Assembly (NCBI GenBank): GCA_027214255.1
Contig: JAPWHL010000005.1
Span: 124,001-188,000, forward strand
Reading direction: 5' to 3'
DNA from: Roseovarius aestuarii
GTDB lineage: Bacteria; Pseudomonadota; Alphaproteobacteria; Rhodobacterales; Rhodobacteraceae
Length of the DNA stretch: 64,000 nucleotides
Shown here: positions 34,343 to 43,090 of the stretch, in pieces
Layout: every line of letters starts with the position of its first letter
Position numbering within the stretch: the first letter of the stretch is position 1
Translations under genes and position numbers: made by a program
The notes under the pieces: generated by a model
What the model saw: only the letters and a program-made list of their open reading frames with translations
Database searches by the model: none
Told to the model about the DNA's origin: nothing

Positions 34343-35049
34343 AACCGCGGTTTGAAGTTTTCCTGAAACGCGGACTGAATGGTCTCGTTGTCATATTCGG
34401 TTTCGATCCAGTCTTCAAAACTGATCGGGCCTTGCTGCGTGCGGGCCTCGTAGAGGTCCAGAATATAGTCCAGCACACCTGTTTTTGAGCTTTTGATATG
34501 CAGATATTTAAACGCCAGCATGCGCCGCGCATCGGACACGGGCCGCCCCTCCATCACCATCAGATAGATAGCCGAGGCAAAGCCGGCGCGATCCGCCCCC
34601 GATTTGCAATGCATCACAAAGGGCCGATCGATTGTGCGAAACGCTTGGATCAGCGTGCGGATATCTTCGCGCGGGGCCGCATAGCGCGCGTGCAGCGTGC
34701 AATTGACCAAGGTGAGGCCCAAGCGGGCACAGCTTTCTTCCTCGACCAGATAATGCGCGGCCCCCGCCGCGCCGCGCAGGTTCAAAATGGTGTTGATGCC
34801 GCGCGCCTTTAGGTTCTCAAAGCGGCGGTGCGTCGGCTGGTTCGAGCGATAGACCCCCGGCGCAACCGGATAGAAATTGGTCCAGAACGTGCGCAACACC
34901 GCATGGTCAAACCACAAATTGTAAATATGGGCCCGACGGCGGTTTTCCGGCGTAGACAGGTCCGTATTGTAGGATTGGCGCAGCGTGCGCTCCCAAGTCG
35001 TAGCTCGTTGGGCCAGTCGTTTAATAAGGGTCATATCGGCCTTGCACAT
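34339..35049 (-). CDS. Cysteine-dependent phosphatase (dual-specificity/tyrosine-like)
   Basis: A 236-residue protein with the phosphatase loop HCKSGADR (Cys148 nucleophile, Arg154), preceded by GVYRSNQPT and INTILNLRG, typical of DSP-like phosphatases. An Asp/Glu general acid is likely in the 110-130 region. Substrate unknown. The start at 35049 has GAGGG upstream; an ATG at 35034 is an alternative. Confidence 0.85.
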   Translation of the reverse strand: MCKADMTLIKRLAQRATTWERTLRQSYNTDLSTPENRRRAHIYNLWFDHAVLRTFWTNFYPVAPGVYRSNQPTHRRFENLKARGINTILNLRGAAGAAHYLVEEESCARLGLTLVNCTLHARYAAPREDIRTLIQAFRTIDRPFVMHCKSGADRAGFASAIYLMVMEGRPVSDARRMLAFKYLHIKSSKTGVLDYILDLYEARTQQGPISFEDWIETEYDNETIQSAFQENFKPRF

Positions 35050-35174
35050 GTTCAGACGCCCTCATGTATGCGGGCGGGCGTCTCGGCGCAAGCATGGCGG
35101 GGGGCGCGTGGGGTGGATTGACGCGGATGGGGGCGTTGATAGGGTGCGCAAATCACCCTTTGCGGAGCCCAAGC

Positions 35175-36371
35175 ATGACACATTCTACCGGACGCCCCAT
35201 TCTGGCCATTCCCGGTCCATCGATTGTGCCTGACAAGGTGCTGTCGGCCATGCACCGCCCGGCGCCCAACATTTATGAACAGGACATTCAGGACCTCACG
35301 GACGGCTTGGTCTGTGATCTCAAGCGGGTGGCACTGACCGCGTATCATGCGGCAATCTACATTTCCAACGGTCACGGCGCATGGGAGGCGGCGCTGGCCA
35401 ATGTTGTGGCCCCCGGCGATGCGGTTTTGGCATTGGCCACCGGGCATTTCGGGCATGGCTGGGCGACGATGGCACGCACGCTGGGCGCGGATGTCACGGT
35501 GATCGATTTCGGTACGCAAGCTCCGGTCGATCCCGACCGGGTCGAGACCGCATTGCGCGCCGATACCACACAGAGGATCAAGGCGGTGATGGTCACGCAT
35601 GCGGACACGTCCAGCTCGATCCTCAGCGATCTCCCCACTTTGCGCGCCGCCATCGACCGGGCGGGGCATCCGGCATTGCTGCTGGTAGATTGTATCGCGT
35701 CTTTTGGATGTGACCGGTTTGAAATGGACAACTGGGGCGTCGATATCGCGGTCACGGCCAGCCAGAAAGGGCTGATGATGCCGCCCGGACTGGGCTTTGT
35801 CTTCTTTTCGGAACGCGCAGCCAAGGCGCGCGTGGCTTTGCCCCGTGTCAGCCCCTATTGGGATTGGACGCTGCGCGCTGATCCGCAGATGTTCTATCAG
35901 TATTTCTTTGGCACGGCCCCCACCCATCATCTGTTTGGACTGCGCGCGGCGCTGGACCTGATCCTTGAAGAAGGCATGCCCGCCGTCTGGGCGCGCCACG
36001 ATGTGCTGGCCCGCGCTATCTGGGCGGCCTGCTCGGCATGGTCATGCGAGGGGGGCTTGCGTATGAACCTGTCCAATCCGGACCAGCGCAGCCGCGCGGT
36101 GACGGCCTTGTCCTTGCCTGCGCCCCTTGGCACCCAGCTGCGCAAATGGTGTGAAATACAGGCCGGTGTCACTCTGGGCATCGGTTTGGGTATGGCACCT
36201 TCGGATGACCCGGCGTGGCATGGGCATTTTCGCATCGGTCATATGGGCCATATCAACGCACATTCAATTCTGGGAGTGCTGGGGGCGATTGAGGCAGGGC
36301 TAAGCGCGTTGGACATCCCCCACGGTGCCGGTGCCTTGTCCGCGGCAGCCACAGTCATCGCCGAGGGCTGA
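35175..36371 (+). CDS. Class V aminotransferase (alanine/serine-glyoxylate type)
   Basis: A PLP-dependent fold-type I transaminase of 398 residues. It has the start PGPSIVPDKVLSAM, the NGHGAWEAAL stretch, and the PLP-lysine site TASQKGLMMPPGL (Lys about residue 197). These match the alanine-glyoxylate / serine-glyoxylate aminotransferase group, which could link to glyoxylate and serine metabolism; the amino donor is not determinable. The ATG at 35175 was chosen over a longer frame. A copy of the 3'-end element follows the stop. Confidence 0.87.
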   Translation: MTHSTGRPILAIPGPSIVPDKVLSAMHRPAPNIYEQDIQDLTDGLVCDLKRVALTAYHAAIYISNGHGAWEAALANVVAPGDAVLALATGHFGHGWATMARTLGADVTVIDFGTQAPVDPDRVETALRADTTQRIKAVMVTHADTSSSILSDLPTLRAAIDRAGHPALLLVDCIASFGCDRFEMDNWGVDIAVTASQKGLMMPPGLGFVFFSERAAKARVALPRVSPYWDWTLRADPQMFYQYFFGTAPTHHLFGLRAALDLILEEGMPAVWARHDVLARAIWAACSAWSCEGGLRMNLSNPDQRSRAVTALSLPAPLGTQLRKWCEIQAGVTLGIGLGMAPSDDPAWHGHFRIGHMGHINAHSILGVLGAIEAGLSALDIPHGAGALSAAATVIAEG

Positions 36372-36412
36372 CACGGCTTCAGACCGGGCCATTGCGTTTA
36401 CTCCAGCCCGTC

Positions 36413-36434
36413 TTTTTCTTGGTAAAAATACCCA
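36413..36434 (+). repeat. Conserved 3'-end element, copy 3
   Basis: TTTTTCTTGGT, AA, AAATACCCA, 42 bases past the class V aminotransferase stop and just before the 3' end of the convergent HisC-like gene. See findings. Confidence 0.7.
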
Positions 36435-36465
36435 TTGCGCCCCTTGGCCGGGGCGCGACCCGTCG

Positions 36466-37578
36466 TCATGCCGCCTGATGTGCCTCGGCCAGAGCGTCAG
36501 GTAACGCCTCTGACAACAGGTCCAGATCTTCGGACCGGCCACAGCTGACGCGGATGCAACGATCCTGAGGGGCAACAAAAGGCATGCGCACGAACAGTCC
36601 GCGCACCAGAAGGGCAGCTAGGACAGCACGGGCGAAATCGCCGTCTTGCCCGCAATCGATCGCCACGAAATTGGTCGCGGATGGCAAGGCCCGCAGCCCG
36701 TTTGCGGCGGCAATTTCGCCAATACGATCCCGCGCAGCCGCGATCTTGGCGCATGTCTGCGTCAGCCAGCCGGTGTCGTGCAGCGCGGCCAGTGCCCCGG
36801 CCTGTGCGGCACGGTTCATGCCGAAATGATTGCGCACCTTCTCAAACTCGCCAATCAGCTCGGCCGGGCCCATGGCATAGCCCACCCGCGCCCCTGCCAT
36901 GCCATGGGCCTTGGAAAAGGTGCGCATGCGGATCACGCGGGGATCATGGATGTCGATCTCGGCGGCGGTTCCCGGTGGGGCGCATTCGACATAGGCCTCA
37001 TCCAACAACAGCAGACAGCGCTTAGGCAGTCTGTCCAGCGCGCGCGCGACATCCGCGCCTGAATGCCAGCTGCCCATCGGGTTGTCGGGATTGGCAAAGT
37101 AGATCAGCTTGGCCCCGGTGGTTTGGGCGGTGTCGATCAATGCGCCCAGATCCTCGTGATCGTCGCGATAGGCGACCTTGTGCAGAGCGCCGCCATAGCC
37201 CGTGACGTGGTAGTTGAATGTCGGATAGGCTCCGTTCGATGTGACCACACGATCTCCGGGCGCAATCAGCAAGTGCACCAGATAACCCAGCAACCCGTCG
37301 ATGCCTTCGCCAACAACGATGTTGTCCATGGGCACGCCATGATGCGCGGCCAAGGCGCTGCGCAAGTCATGGCTGGTCGGGTCGCCATATTGCCAGATGT
37401 CGCCCGCTGCCGCCTGCATCGCGGCGATAGCGCGCGGTGACGGGCCAAAAACGTTTTCGTTGGCTCCTATCCGCGCGGCAAACGGCGCGCCGCGCTGGCG
37501 TTCTTGCGCTTCGGGGCCGACAAACGGCACGCTGGCGGGCAGGGATTGAACAAGAGGGGTGGTGCGTGGATCTGACAT
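36466..37578 (-). CDS. PLP-dependent aminotransferase, HisC-like
   Basis: A class I/II aminotransferase of 370 residues resembling histidinol-phosphate aminotransferase: ARIGANENVFGPSPRA at the N-terminus, YFANPDNPMGS, LLLDEAYVE, and the PLP-lysine motif RTFSKAHGMAG. No other his gene is nearby, so it may act on histidinol phosphate or on another aromatic/imidazole amino acid. The ATG at 37578 was chosen; the frame extends upstream over the Tat mini-gene on the other strand. Confidence 0.85.
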   Translation of the reverse strand: MSDPRTTPLVQSLPASVPFVGPEAQERQRGAPFAARIGANENVFGPSPRAIAAMQAAAGDIWQYGDPTSHDLRSALAAHHGVPMDNIVVGEGIDGLLGYLVHLLIAPGDRVVTSNGAYPTFNYHVTGYGGALHKVAYRDDHEDLGALIDTAQTTGAKLIYFANPDNPMGSWHSGADVARALDRLPKRCLLLLDEAYVECAPPGTAAEIDIHDPRVIRMRTFSKAHGMAGARVGYAMGPAELIGEFEKVRNHFGMNRAAQAGALAALHDTGWLTQTCAKIAAARDRIGEIAAANGLRALPSATNFVAIDCGQDGDFARAVLAALLVRGLFVRMPFVAPQDRCIRVSCGRSEDLDLLSEALPDALAEAHQAA

Positions 37579-37690
37579 GCGCTCAGATAAGGCCAAGCAG
37601 CGCCACAGCGCAAGCTCTTGAAACGGGCTGTTGGTCCGCCTACATGATAATTGCTCGCAACTAGGCCGTTGCACTCTAACAGGAGGGCTG

Positions 37691-37858
37691 ATTATACCCG
37701 TTCTTACCCGCCGCGGCTTCATCGCCGCCTCTCTGGCCGCTGCCAGCACACGCGCCTTGCCCACATTGGCCACACGCCCTGCTGCGCGGCGTGTATTGAC
37801 GGTGGTTTACGACAAATCCCTTGGCATGATGCGCGCGATTGACCGCGTCGTCCCCTGA
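37691..37858 (+). CDS. Tat-signal mini-protein without a normal start codon (candidate)
   Basis: A short frame with a perfect AGGAGG at 37681-37686, then no ATG, GTG or TTG at the proper distance; ATT (37691) or ATA (37694) would be the start. Its product of about 55 residues has a twin-arginine signal (TRRGFIAASLAAAS, cleavage near the Ala-rich stretch) and a tail ending VVYDKSLGMMRAIDRVVP. It could be a real gene with a rare start codon, as infC has, or one that lost its ATG. A remote TTG at 37631 lies too far from the ribosome site. Confidence 0.45.
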   Translation: MIPVLTRRGFIAASLAAASTRALPTLATRPAARRVLTVVYDKSLGMMRAIDRVVP

Positions 37859-37901
37859 CGTCTGGCGCCCAAGCGTATTCCGAAACACAGCCCGCTGTCA
37901 G

Positions 37902-37937
37902 GCCGGACCGCCACCCCGGGAAAGGGCACGGTCCGGC
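37902..37937. terminator. Hairpin between convergent genes
   Basis: GCCGGACCG and CGGTCCGGC form a perfect 9-pair stem around an 18-base loop, 7 bases past the valS stop on the minus strand and 43 past the mini-gene. No T-run. Confidence 0.5.
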
Positions 37938-37944
37938 AATACCG

Positions 37945-40900
37945 TCAGCCCAGCTCGGCCAGACGGGCGAGAGCGGCGCGCATCTTGGCGGCTTCGTCTT
38001 CGCGCAGGGCCAGATTGTCGCGCGCTTCGTCTACGACTTCGGGCGGGGCTGAGGCTACGAATTTGGGGTTGTTCACCCGGCCTTTCAGCCCACCGATTTC
38101 CTTGTCCAGCTTGCCCAGTGTCTTTTCCAGTCGTGCCTTTTCAGCATCGATATCAATGATATCTGCCAAAGGCAGGCCAAAGCTGCCGCCTTCCACCGCG
38201 ACAGTGGCGCAGCCTTTGGGCAGGGTTTGCACATGCTCCAGGCTTTCGACACGCGTCAGGCGTTTGATCATCACCTCGTTGCGGTCCCATGCGGCCTGTC
38301 CGGCCTCGTCCAGCGCTGTTACCAGCATCGGGATGTGCAAACCGGCAGGCACATGCATCTGCGCGCGCGCACTGCGTACGGCCTCGATCAAAGAAATCGC
38401 CCAGTTCATTTCACGGTCAGCCGCCGGGTCAATCAGGTCGTCGCCATAGGTGGGCCATTCGGCCAGAACCAGCATCTGCTGACGTTCACCCAACGTGCCC
38501 CACAGTTCTTCGGTGATGAAGGGCATGATCGGGTGCAGCAGGATCAGACATTGGTCGATCACCCATGCCATCACCTCTTGTGTTTCTTGCTTTGCCGCGC
38601 CGTCGCCGTCCAGCAACAGAGGCTTTGAGAATTCAACATACCAGTCACAGACCTTGCCCCAGACAAACGCATAAAGCGCGCTGGCGGCATCGTTGAAACG
38701 ATAGCCCTCCAGAGCTGCGTCCACCTCGACGCGGACCTTGGCGGTTTCGCCCATGATCCAGCGGTTGACGGTCTGCGTGGGTGTTGGCATCCCGCCCGCG
38801 ACATCGCGCGCAGTCGCCCCGTTCATTTCGGCAAAGCGCGAGGCATTCCAAAGTTTGGTCCCGAAATTGCGATAGCCCGCGATGCGCTGCATATCCAGTT
38901 TCAGGACGCCACCAAGGCTGGCCATCGACGCATTGGTAAAGCGCAGCGCGTCGGTGCCGTATTCATCGATGATGTCCAGCGGGTCGACGACATTGCCCAA
39001 TGATTTTGACATCTTCTTGCCTTTGGCATCGCGCACAAGGCCGTGTAGATAGACGGTATCGAACGGGATTTTATCGACGACAGCCAATTGCATCATCATC
39101 ATCCGTGCGACCCAGAAAAACAGGATGTCCTGCCCTGTGACCAGCGTGGAGGTGGGGAAATATTTGGCCAGTTCCGGCGTGTCTTCGGGCCAACCCAGAG
39201 TGCCAATGGGCCAAAGACCAGACGAAAACCATGTGTCCAGAACGTCGGGGTCACGGACAAGTTGGAGTTCCGTTTGCAATTCCCGATCCAATGCATCGTA
39301 GCTTGCCACTTCGCGAGTCTGGGAAAATTCCATTCCATGGTTATTGTAATATGCTTTCGCAAGCGCCTCCGCCTCTTGAAAAGAAGAGGCACAAAATGGA
39401 ACGTCGTGAAAGCCACTGAAGTCGTGGTTGTCTCCATTGTGTTCGAGACCTGGCCCATACCAAACCGGTATCTGATGCCCCCACCACAGCTGACGCGAAA
39501 TGCACCAAGGCTCGATATTGTCCAGCCAGTGGTAATAGGTCTTTTCACCACTTTCAGGCATGATTTTGACCGTGCCATCGCGCACTGCATCCAAGGCGGG
39601 TTTGACGATCTGGTCGGTGTCGACAAACCATTGATCGGTCAGCATCGGCTCGATCACCACTTTTGAACGGTCGCCAAAGGGTTGCATGATCGGCTTGTTC
39701 TCGACCAGCGGGATCATTGCAGGCGCAGCCTCATCTTCATCAGCGGCCGGGTTGGGCACCATCACGGCCAGACCTTCGTCGGTGATCTGCTGCACCACCA
39801 GTGCACGCGCCTCGAACCGGTCCAGACCACGTAGGTCATCGGGGACTAAGTTAAGCAAATCTACGGTGGCTTCATCTGGGTTGCCGGTGTCAATGTATAA
39901 GCCATCGGGCTTTTTCTTGAAACCGTGACGGACAAGCCATGCGTTAGAGTGATCCTGAGCTATCGTTGCGGTCTTTTCATATGGCTCTCCGTCGTCGCGC
40001 ATCCGCCCCTTCGTGTCCATCAGGCGATAGCACGGGATGCCGCCGCGCTTGGCGACCTCATAATCGTTGAAATCATGCGCGCCGGTGATCTTTACCGCGC
40101 CCGAGCCGAAGTCGGGGTCGGGGTATTCGTCCGTGATGATCGGAATCAGGCGACGGTGGTCTTTCGGGCCTACCGGAATTTCGCACATCTGCCCGACAAT
40201 CGGGGCATAGCGTGCATCGTCAGGGTGTACCGCAACGGCCCCATCGCCCAGCATGGTTTCGGGGCGGGTCGTGGCGATTGAGATGTAATCGCGCGTCTCG
40301 CGCAGGGTAACGGTGCCGTCCTCGTCTTTTTCGACATACTCATAGGTGGCGCCACCGGCCAGCGGGTATTTGAAATGCCACATATGGCCCGGCGTTTCGA
40401 TGTTCTCGACTTCCAGATCGGAAATTGCCGTCTCGAAATGGGGGTCCCAATTGACCAGCCGCTTGCCGCGATAGATCAACCCCTTGTTGTACATATCAAC
40501 AAAGACCTTGATTACGGCATCGTGGAAGTTGCCTTCTTCGCCTTCGGGCGCAGATGGGGCGCCGGACATGGTAAAGGCCTCACGCGACCAATCACAGGAC
40601 GCCCCGAGGCGTTTCAGCTGACCAATAATCGTTCCGCGCGACTTGATCTTTTGCTCCCATACACGGCGCTCAAACGCGTCGCGGCCCATTTCAGCGCGGG
40701 TCGGTTCGCCATTGGCGGCCATCTCGCGTTCTGTCACCATCTGCGTGGCGATCCCTGCGTGGTCCGTGCCCGGCTGCCACAGAGTGTCGAACCCGCGCAT
40801 CCGGTGCCAGCGGATCAAAATATCCTGAAGCGTGTTGTTGAATGCATGGCCCATGTGCAGGCTGCCCGTCACGTTGGGCGGAGGGATCATGATACTGAAA

Positions 40901-41013
40901 GGCTTGGCCCCCGGAGCGGCCCCTGCTCCGGCTGCAAACGCCCCGGCCTCTTCCCATGTTTTATAGAGGCGCGCTTCGGCCTCTTTGGCATCAAATGTCT
41001 TATCCATCGCCAT
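37945..41013 (-). CDS. valS: Valyl-tRNA synthetase
   Basis: Charges tRNA-Val; a class Ia enzyme of 1022 residues. Signature HMGH is at 53-56 ([14 protein letters not shown]), KMSKS is present as [11 protein letters not shown], and a C-terminal coiled-coil with [15 protein letters not shown] ends the protein. It is somewhat longer than I expect for the family; extra residues lie between WYGP and DVLDTWF. The ATG at 41013 was chosen over a frame reaching 41103 because it begins the normal [15 protein letters not shown] opening. Divergent from a CorA-type gene. Confidence 0.95.
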   Translation of the reverse strand: MAMDKTFDAKEAEARLYKTWEEAGAFAAGAGAAPGAKPFSIMIPPPNVTGSLHMGHAFNNTLQDILIRWHRMRGFDTLWQPGTDHAGIATQMVTEREMAANGEPTRAEMGRDAFERRVWEQKIKSRGTIIGQLKRLGASCDWSREAFTMSGAPSAPEGEEGNFHDAVIKVFVDMYNKGLIYRGKRLVNWDPHFETAISDLEVENIETPGHMWHFKYPLAGGATYEYVEKDEDGTVTLRETRDYISIATTRPETMLGDGAVAVHPDDARYAPIVGQMCEIPVGPKDHRRLIPIITDEYPDPDFGSGAVKITGAHDFNDYEVAKRGGIPCYRLMDTKGRMRDDGEPYEKTATIAQDHSNAWLVRHGFKKKPDGLYIDTGNPDEATVDLLNLVPDDLRGLDRFEARALVVQQITDEGLAVMVPNPAADEDEAAPAMIPLVENKPIMQPFGDRSKVVIEPMLTDQWFVDTDQIVKPALDAVRDGTVKIMPESGEKTYYHWLDNIEPWCISRQLWWGHQIPVWYGPGLEHNGDNHDFSGFHDVPFCASSFQEAEALAKAYYNNHGMEFSQTREVASYDALDRELQTELQLVRDPDVLDTWFSSGLWPIGTLGWPEDTPELAKYFPTSTLVTGQDILFFWVARMMMMQLAVVDKIPFDTVYLHGLVRDAKGKKMSKSLGNVVDPLDIIDEYGTDALRFTNASMASLGGVLKLDMQRIAGYRNFGTKLWNASRFAEMNGATARDVAGGMPTPTQTVNRWIMGETAKVRVEVDAALEGYRFNDAASALYAFVWGKVCDWYVEFSKPLLLDGDGAAKQETQEVMAWVIDQCLILLHPIMPFITEELWGTLGERQQMLVLAEWPTYGDDLIDPAADREMNWAISLIEAVRSARAQMHVPAGLHIPMLVTALDEAGQAAWDRNEVMIKRLTRVESLEHVQTLPKGCATVAVEGGSFGLPLADIIDIDAEKARLEKTLGKLDKEIGGLKGRVNNPKFVASAPPEVVDEARDNLALREDEAAKMRAALARLAELG

Positions 41014-41152
41014 GATACGGTCCTGCCTTTTCCACTTGGCTAAGGGAGTATCCAATTGCGCATCAAAGGGGAAGGCGGCGCGCGCAAAAAGGGGGCTGGT
41101 CATGACGCGTGCACTGCCGTTTTATGGTGGCAGGCAGGTTAGGGGCGCAGGA

Positions 41153-42124
41153 ATGCAACAAATCACGGCATGGATGCTTGACGGCAAGGGCAATGCACAG
41201 TTGCTGCCTGTTGATCAGGCCGCAGGGGCGGTCGTGCCCGAGGGCGGGTTTCTATGGGTCCATTCACGCCAAAGCAGCGGCGAGGATGACACTTGGCTGA
41301 CCAATCTGGGCGGTGATGCCATGGTGGCGGCGGCGTTATTGGCCGACGAAACGCGCCCAAGATGCACCTTGCATCTTGGCGGTGTCTTGATGAACCTGCG
41401 AGGGGTGAACCTTAACCCCGGCGCACAGCCCGAAGATATGGTCAGCCTGCGTATCTGGGCCGGGCCGGACAAAATCGTGATGCTGACACGGCGGCCGGTT
41501 CTGGCGCTCAGTGACATCGAGGCACGCAGTGCGAACGGAAACGCTCCGACCAGTGTGGCCGATATGATCGCCCAGCTGGCTCTGCGCCTTGCCGACCGAA
41601 CCGAACCCGTGGTGGCGGAACTGAACGAACAAATAGATGATCTGGAAGACAGCGTCACTGGGGGAACCAGCGTCGCGTCGCGTAGCGCTCTTAGCAATAT
41701 CCGGCGCGTGTCGATTATGTTGCGGCGTTACATGTTCCCCCAACGGGACGCCCTGAGCACGCTTGAGATCGAGGCGCTGGCTTGGGTTTCGCCTGGACAA
41801 CGCGCCACCCTGCGCGAAGCGACCGAACGGGTCACCCGGCTGGCCGAGGAATTGGACGCGATCCGGGACCGCGCGCAGGTCGTACATGACCACCTGATGG
41901 ACGTGCGCGCCGAAGCGATGAACCGTCAGATGTTGGTGCTGTCGGTGGTGACGGCTGTGTTCCTGCCGCTTGGGCTGATAACTGGACTTTTGGGGATAAA
42001 CGTCGGAGGCATCCCGGGCGCAGAAATGGCTCAGGCGTTCTGGATCGTTTGCGCCGTGTTGCTGGGGATCGGCGCGGTGCAGCTTTGGCTTTTTGCGCGT
42101 TTGGGATGGCTGGGACGGCGTTAA
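41153..42124 (+). CDS. CorA/ZntB-family metal transporter
   Basis: A divalent-cation transporter of 323 residues: long cytosolic alpha-beta part, then two C-terminal helices. The pore motif reads G-L-L-G-I-N-V-G-G, i.e. GIN in place of CorA's GMN, which points to the ZntB side. Cation (zinc, magnesium or other) is inferred only. The ATG at 41153 was preferred; ATG at 41102 is an alternative that lengthens the N-terminus. Its 3' end faces the HD-domain gene across two opposed copies of the 3'-end element. Confidence 0.85.
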   Translation: MQQITAWMLDGKGNAQLLPVDQAAGAVVPEGGFLWVHSRQSSGEDDTWLTNLGGDAMVAAALLADETRPRCTLHLGGVLMNLRGVNLNPGAQPEDMVSLRIWAGPDKIVMLTRRPVLALSDIEARSANGNAPTSVADMIAQLALRLADRTEPVVAELNEQIDDLEDSVTGGTSVASRSALSNIRRVSIMLRRYMFPQRDALSTLEIEALAWVSPGQRATLREATERVTRLAEELDAIRDRAQVVHDHLMDVRAEAMNRQMLVLSVVTAVFLPLGLITGLLGINVGGIPGAEMAQAFWIVCAVLLGIGAVQLWLFARLGWLGRR

Positions 42125-42142
42125 GGCGCCAGCGATTCGCAA

Positions 42143-42165
42143 TGGGTATTTAAACCAAGAAAAAA
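42143..42165 (-). repeat. Conserved 3'-end element, copy 4
   Basis: TGGGTATTT, AAA, CCAAGAAAAAA on the plus strand, which is the element read in the minus direction. It is the left arm of an inverted pair with copy 5. Confidence 0.7.
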
Positions 42166-42211
42166 CGCAGGTTCGCAGAAATAACTTTTGGCCGCCTTGC
42201 GAGCCTTATGA

Positions 42212-42234
42212 TTTTTTCTTGGTGAAAATACCCA
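42212..42234 (+). repeat. Conserved 3'-end element, copy 5
   Basis: TTTTTTCTTGGT, GA, AAATACCCA, 16 bases from the 3' end of the HD-domain gene. With copy 4 it forms an inverted pair about 46 bases apart. Confidence 0.7.
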
Positions 42235-42250
42235 GATCCAACGGCCAGCT

Positions 42251-42859
42251 TCAATCGCGCGCTTTGCCGGTTAGTGGGACGCGATCACCGGGGCGAATGA
42301 CCTTGGGGTCATAAGCGGTGCGGGCAAAGACCTCGTCGACCATAGGAACAAAGAAATCCAGCGGCAACGTGTCATAGGCTGGATCAAAGCTGGCCTGATC
42401 CCAGCGTTCGCAGAATTCGGCGCAGTCGTCGAAATATGGGCTGTCGCGATGGCGCTCGCGCTTGTGTTGATCGGCGCCGTCCAGATGTTGACCATAGTAC
42501 AGCATTTGAAAGTCGCCATGTGTGGCGACCACCCATGTGCACTGCTCGCGCACGAATGGCTTCAGGATGGTCGCTGCGTATTCGTCGTGATTGTAGGGCG
42601 CATAGATGTCGCCGATGTCATGCAGCAGCGCCGCCACGATCCAGTCCGTGTCTGCCCCGTCGCGCCATGCGCGCGTGGCGGATTGCACCGAATGCCCTAA
42701 CCGGGTGATTTGATATCCGGACAGGCTTTCATCCAGCTCGACCAGCGCCTTGAGCAACCGGCGTGACGTATGTTTGGTGTGATCAATTTCATGCGCGGTC
42801 AGAAATTCATAGTCTTCCTTGGTGCCATCTTTCATTTGGGTGAAACTGACGTGCTCCAT
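42251..42859 (-). CDS. HD-domain protein of the PhnZ/TmpB/MIOX-like oxygenase type
   Basis: A 202-residue HD-domain protein. Six putative metal ligands fit the mixed-valence di-iron oxygenase pattern: His56, His80-Asp81 (LLHDIGD), His91 (NHDEY), His114 (VATHGDF) and Asp154 (ERWDQAS). The His56-His80 spacing of 24 equals that I recall for PhnZ. PhnZ cleaves 2-amino-1-hydroxyethylphosphonate and TmpB a trimethylated analogue; the PhnZ substrate lysine is Gln118 here, so the substrate is open. It could also be a plain HD phosphohydrolase. The ATG at 42859 follows GGAG. No phosphonate gene is adjacent. Confidence 0.7.
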   Translation of the reverse strand: MEHVSFTQMKDGTKEDYEFLTAHEIDHTKHTSRRLLKALVELDESLSGYQITRLGHSVQSATRAWRDGADTDWIVAALLHDIGDIYAPYNHDEYAATILKPFVREQCTWVVATHGDFQMLYYGQHLDGADQHKRERHRDSPYFDDCAEFCERWDQASFDPAYDTLPLDFFVPMVDEVFARTAYDPKVIRPGDRVPLTGKARD

Positions 42860-43090
42860 TTCGAATCTCCGTGCCGCTATGTGGGTTGAGGAAAGATGGC
42901 GACTTTTGGCCGCTGAATGCAAGAAGTTTGGGTGGTTTTGGTCTCGTTCAAAGAGGCGTACCACCGGATTTGGACGAATGCACAGCTTTGTGGCTGGAGT
43001 TCGGTAAGAGATGCAATATCAATGGTTATGTAGACCAAGGCGCTGACGCGGTGCCGGCCATGCCATGCCCCGCTCCGAAACGAGGCACAG

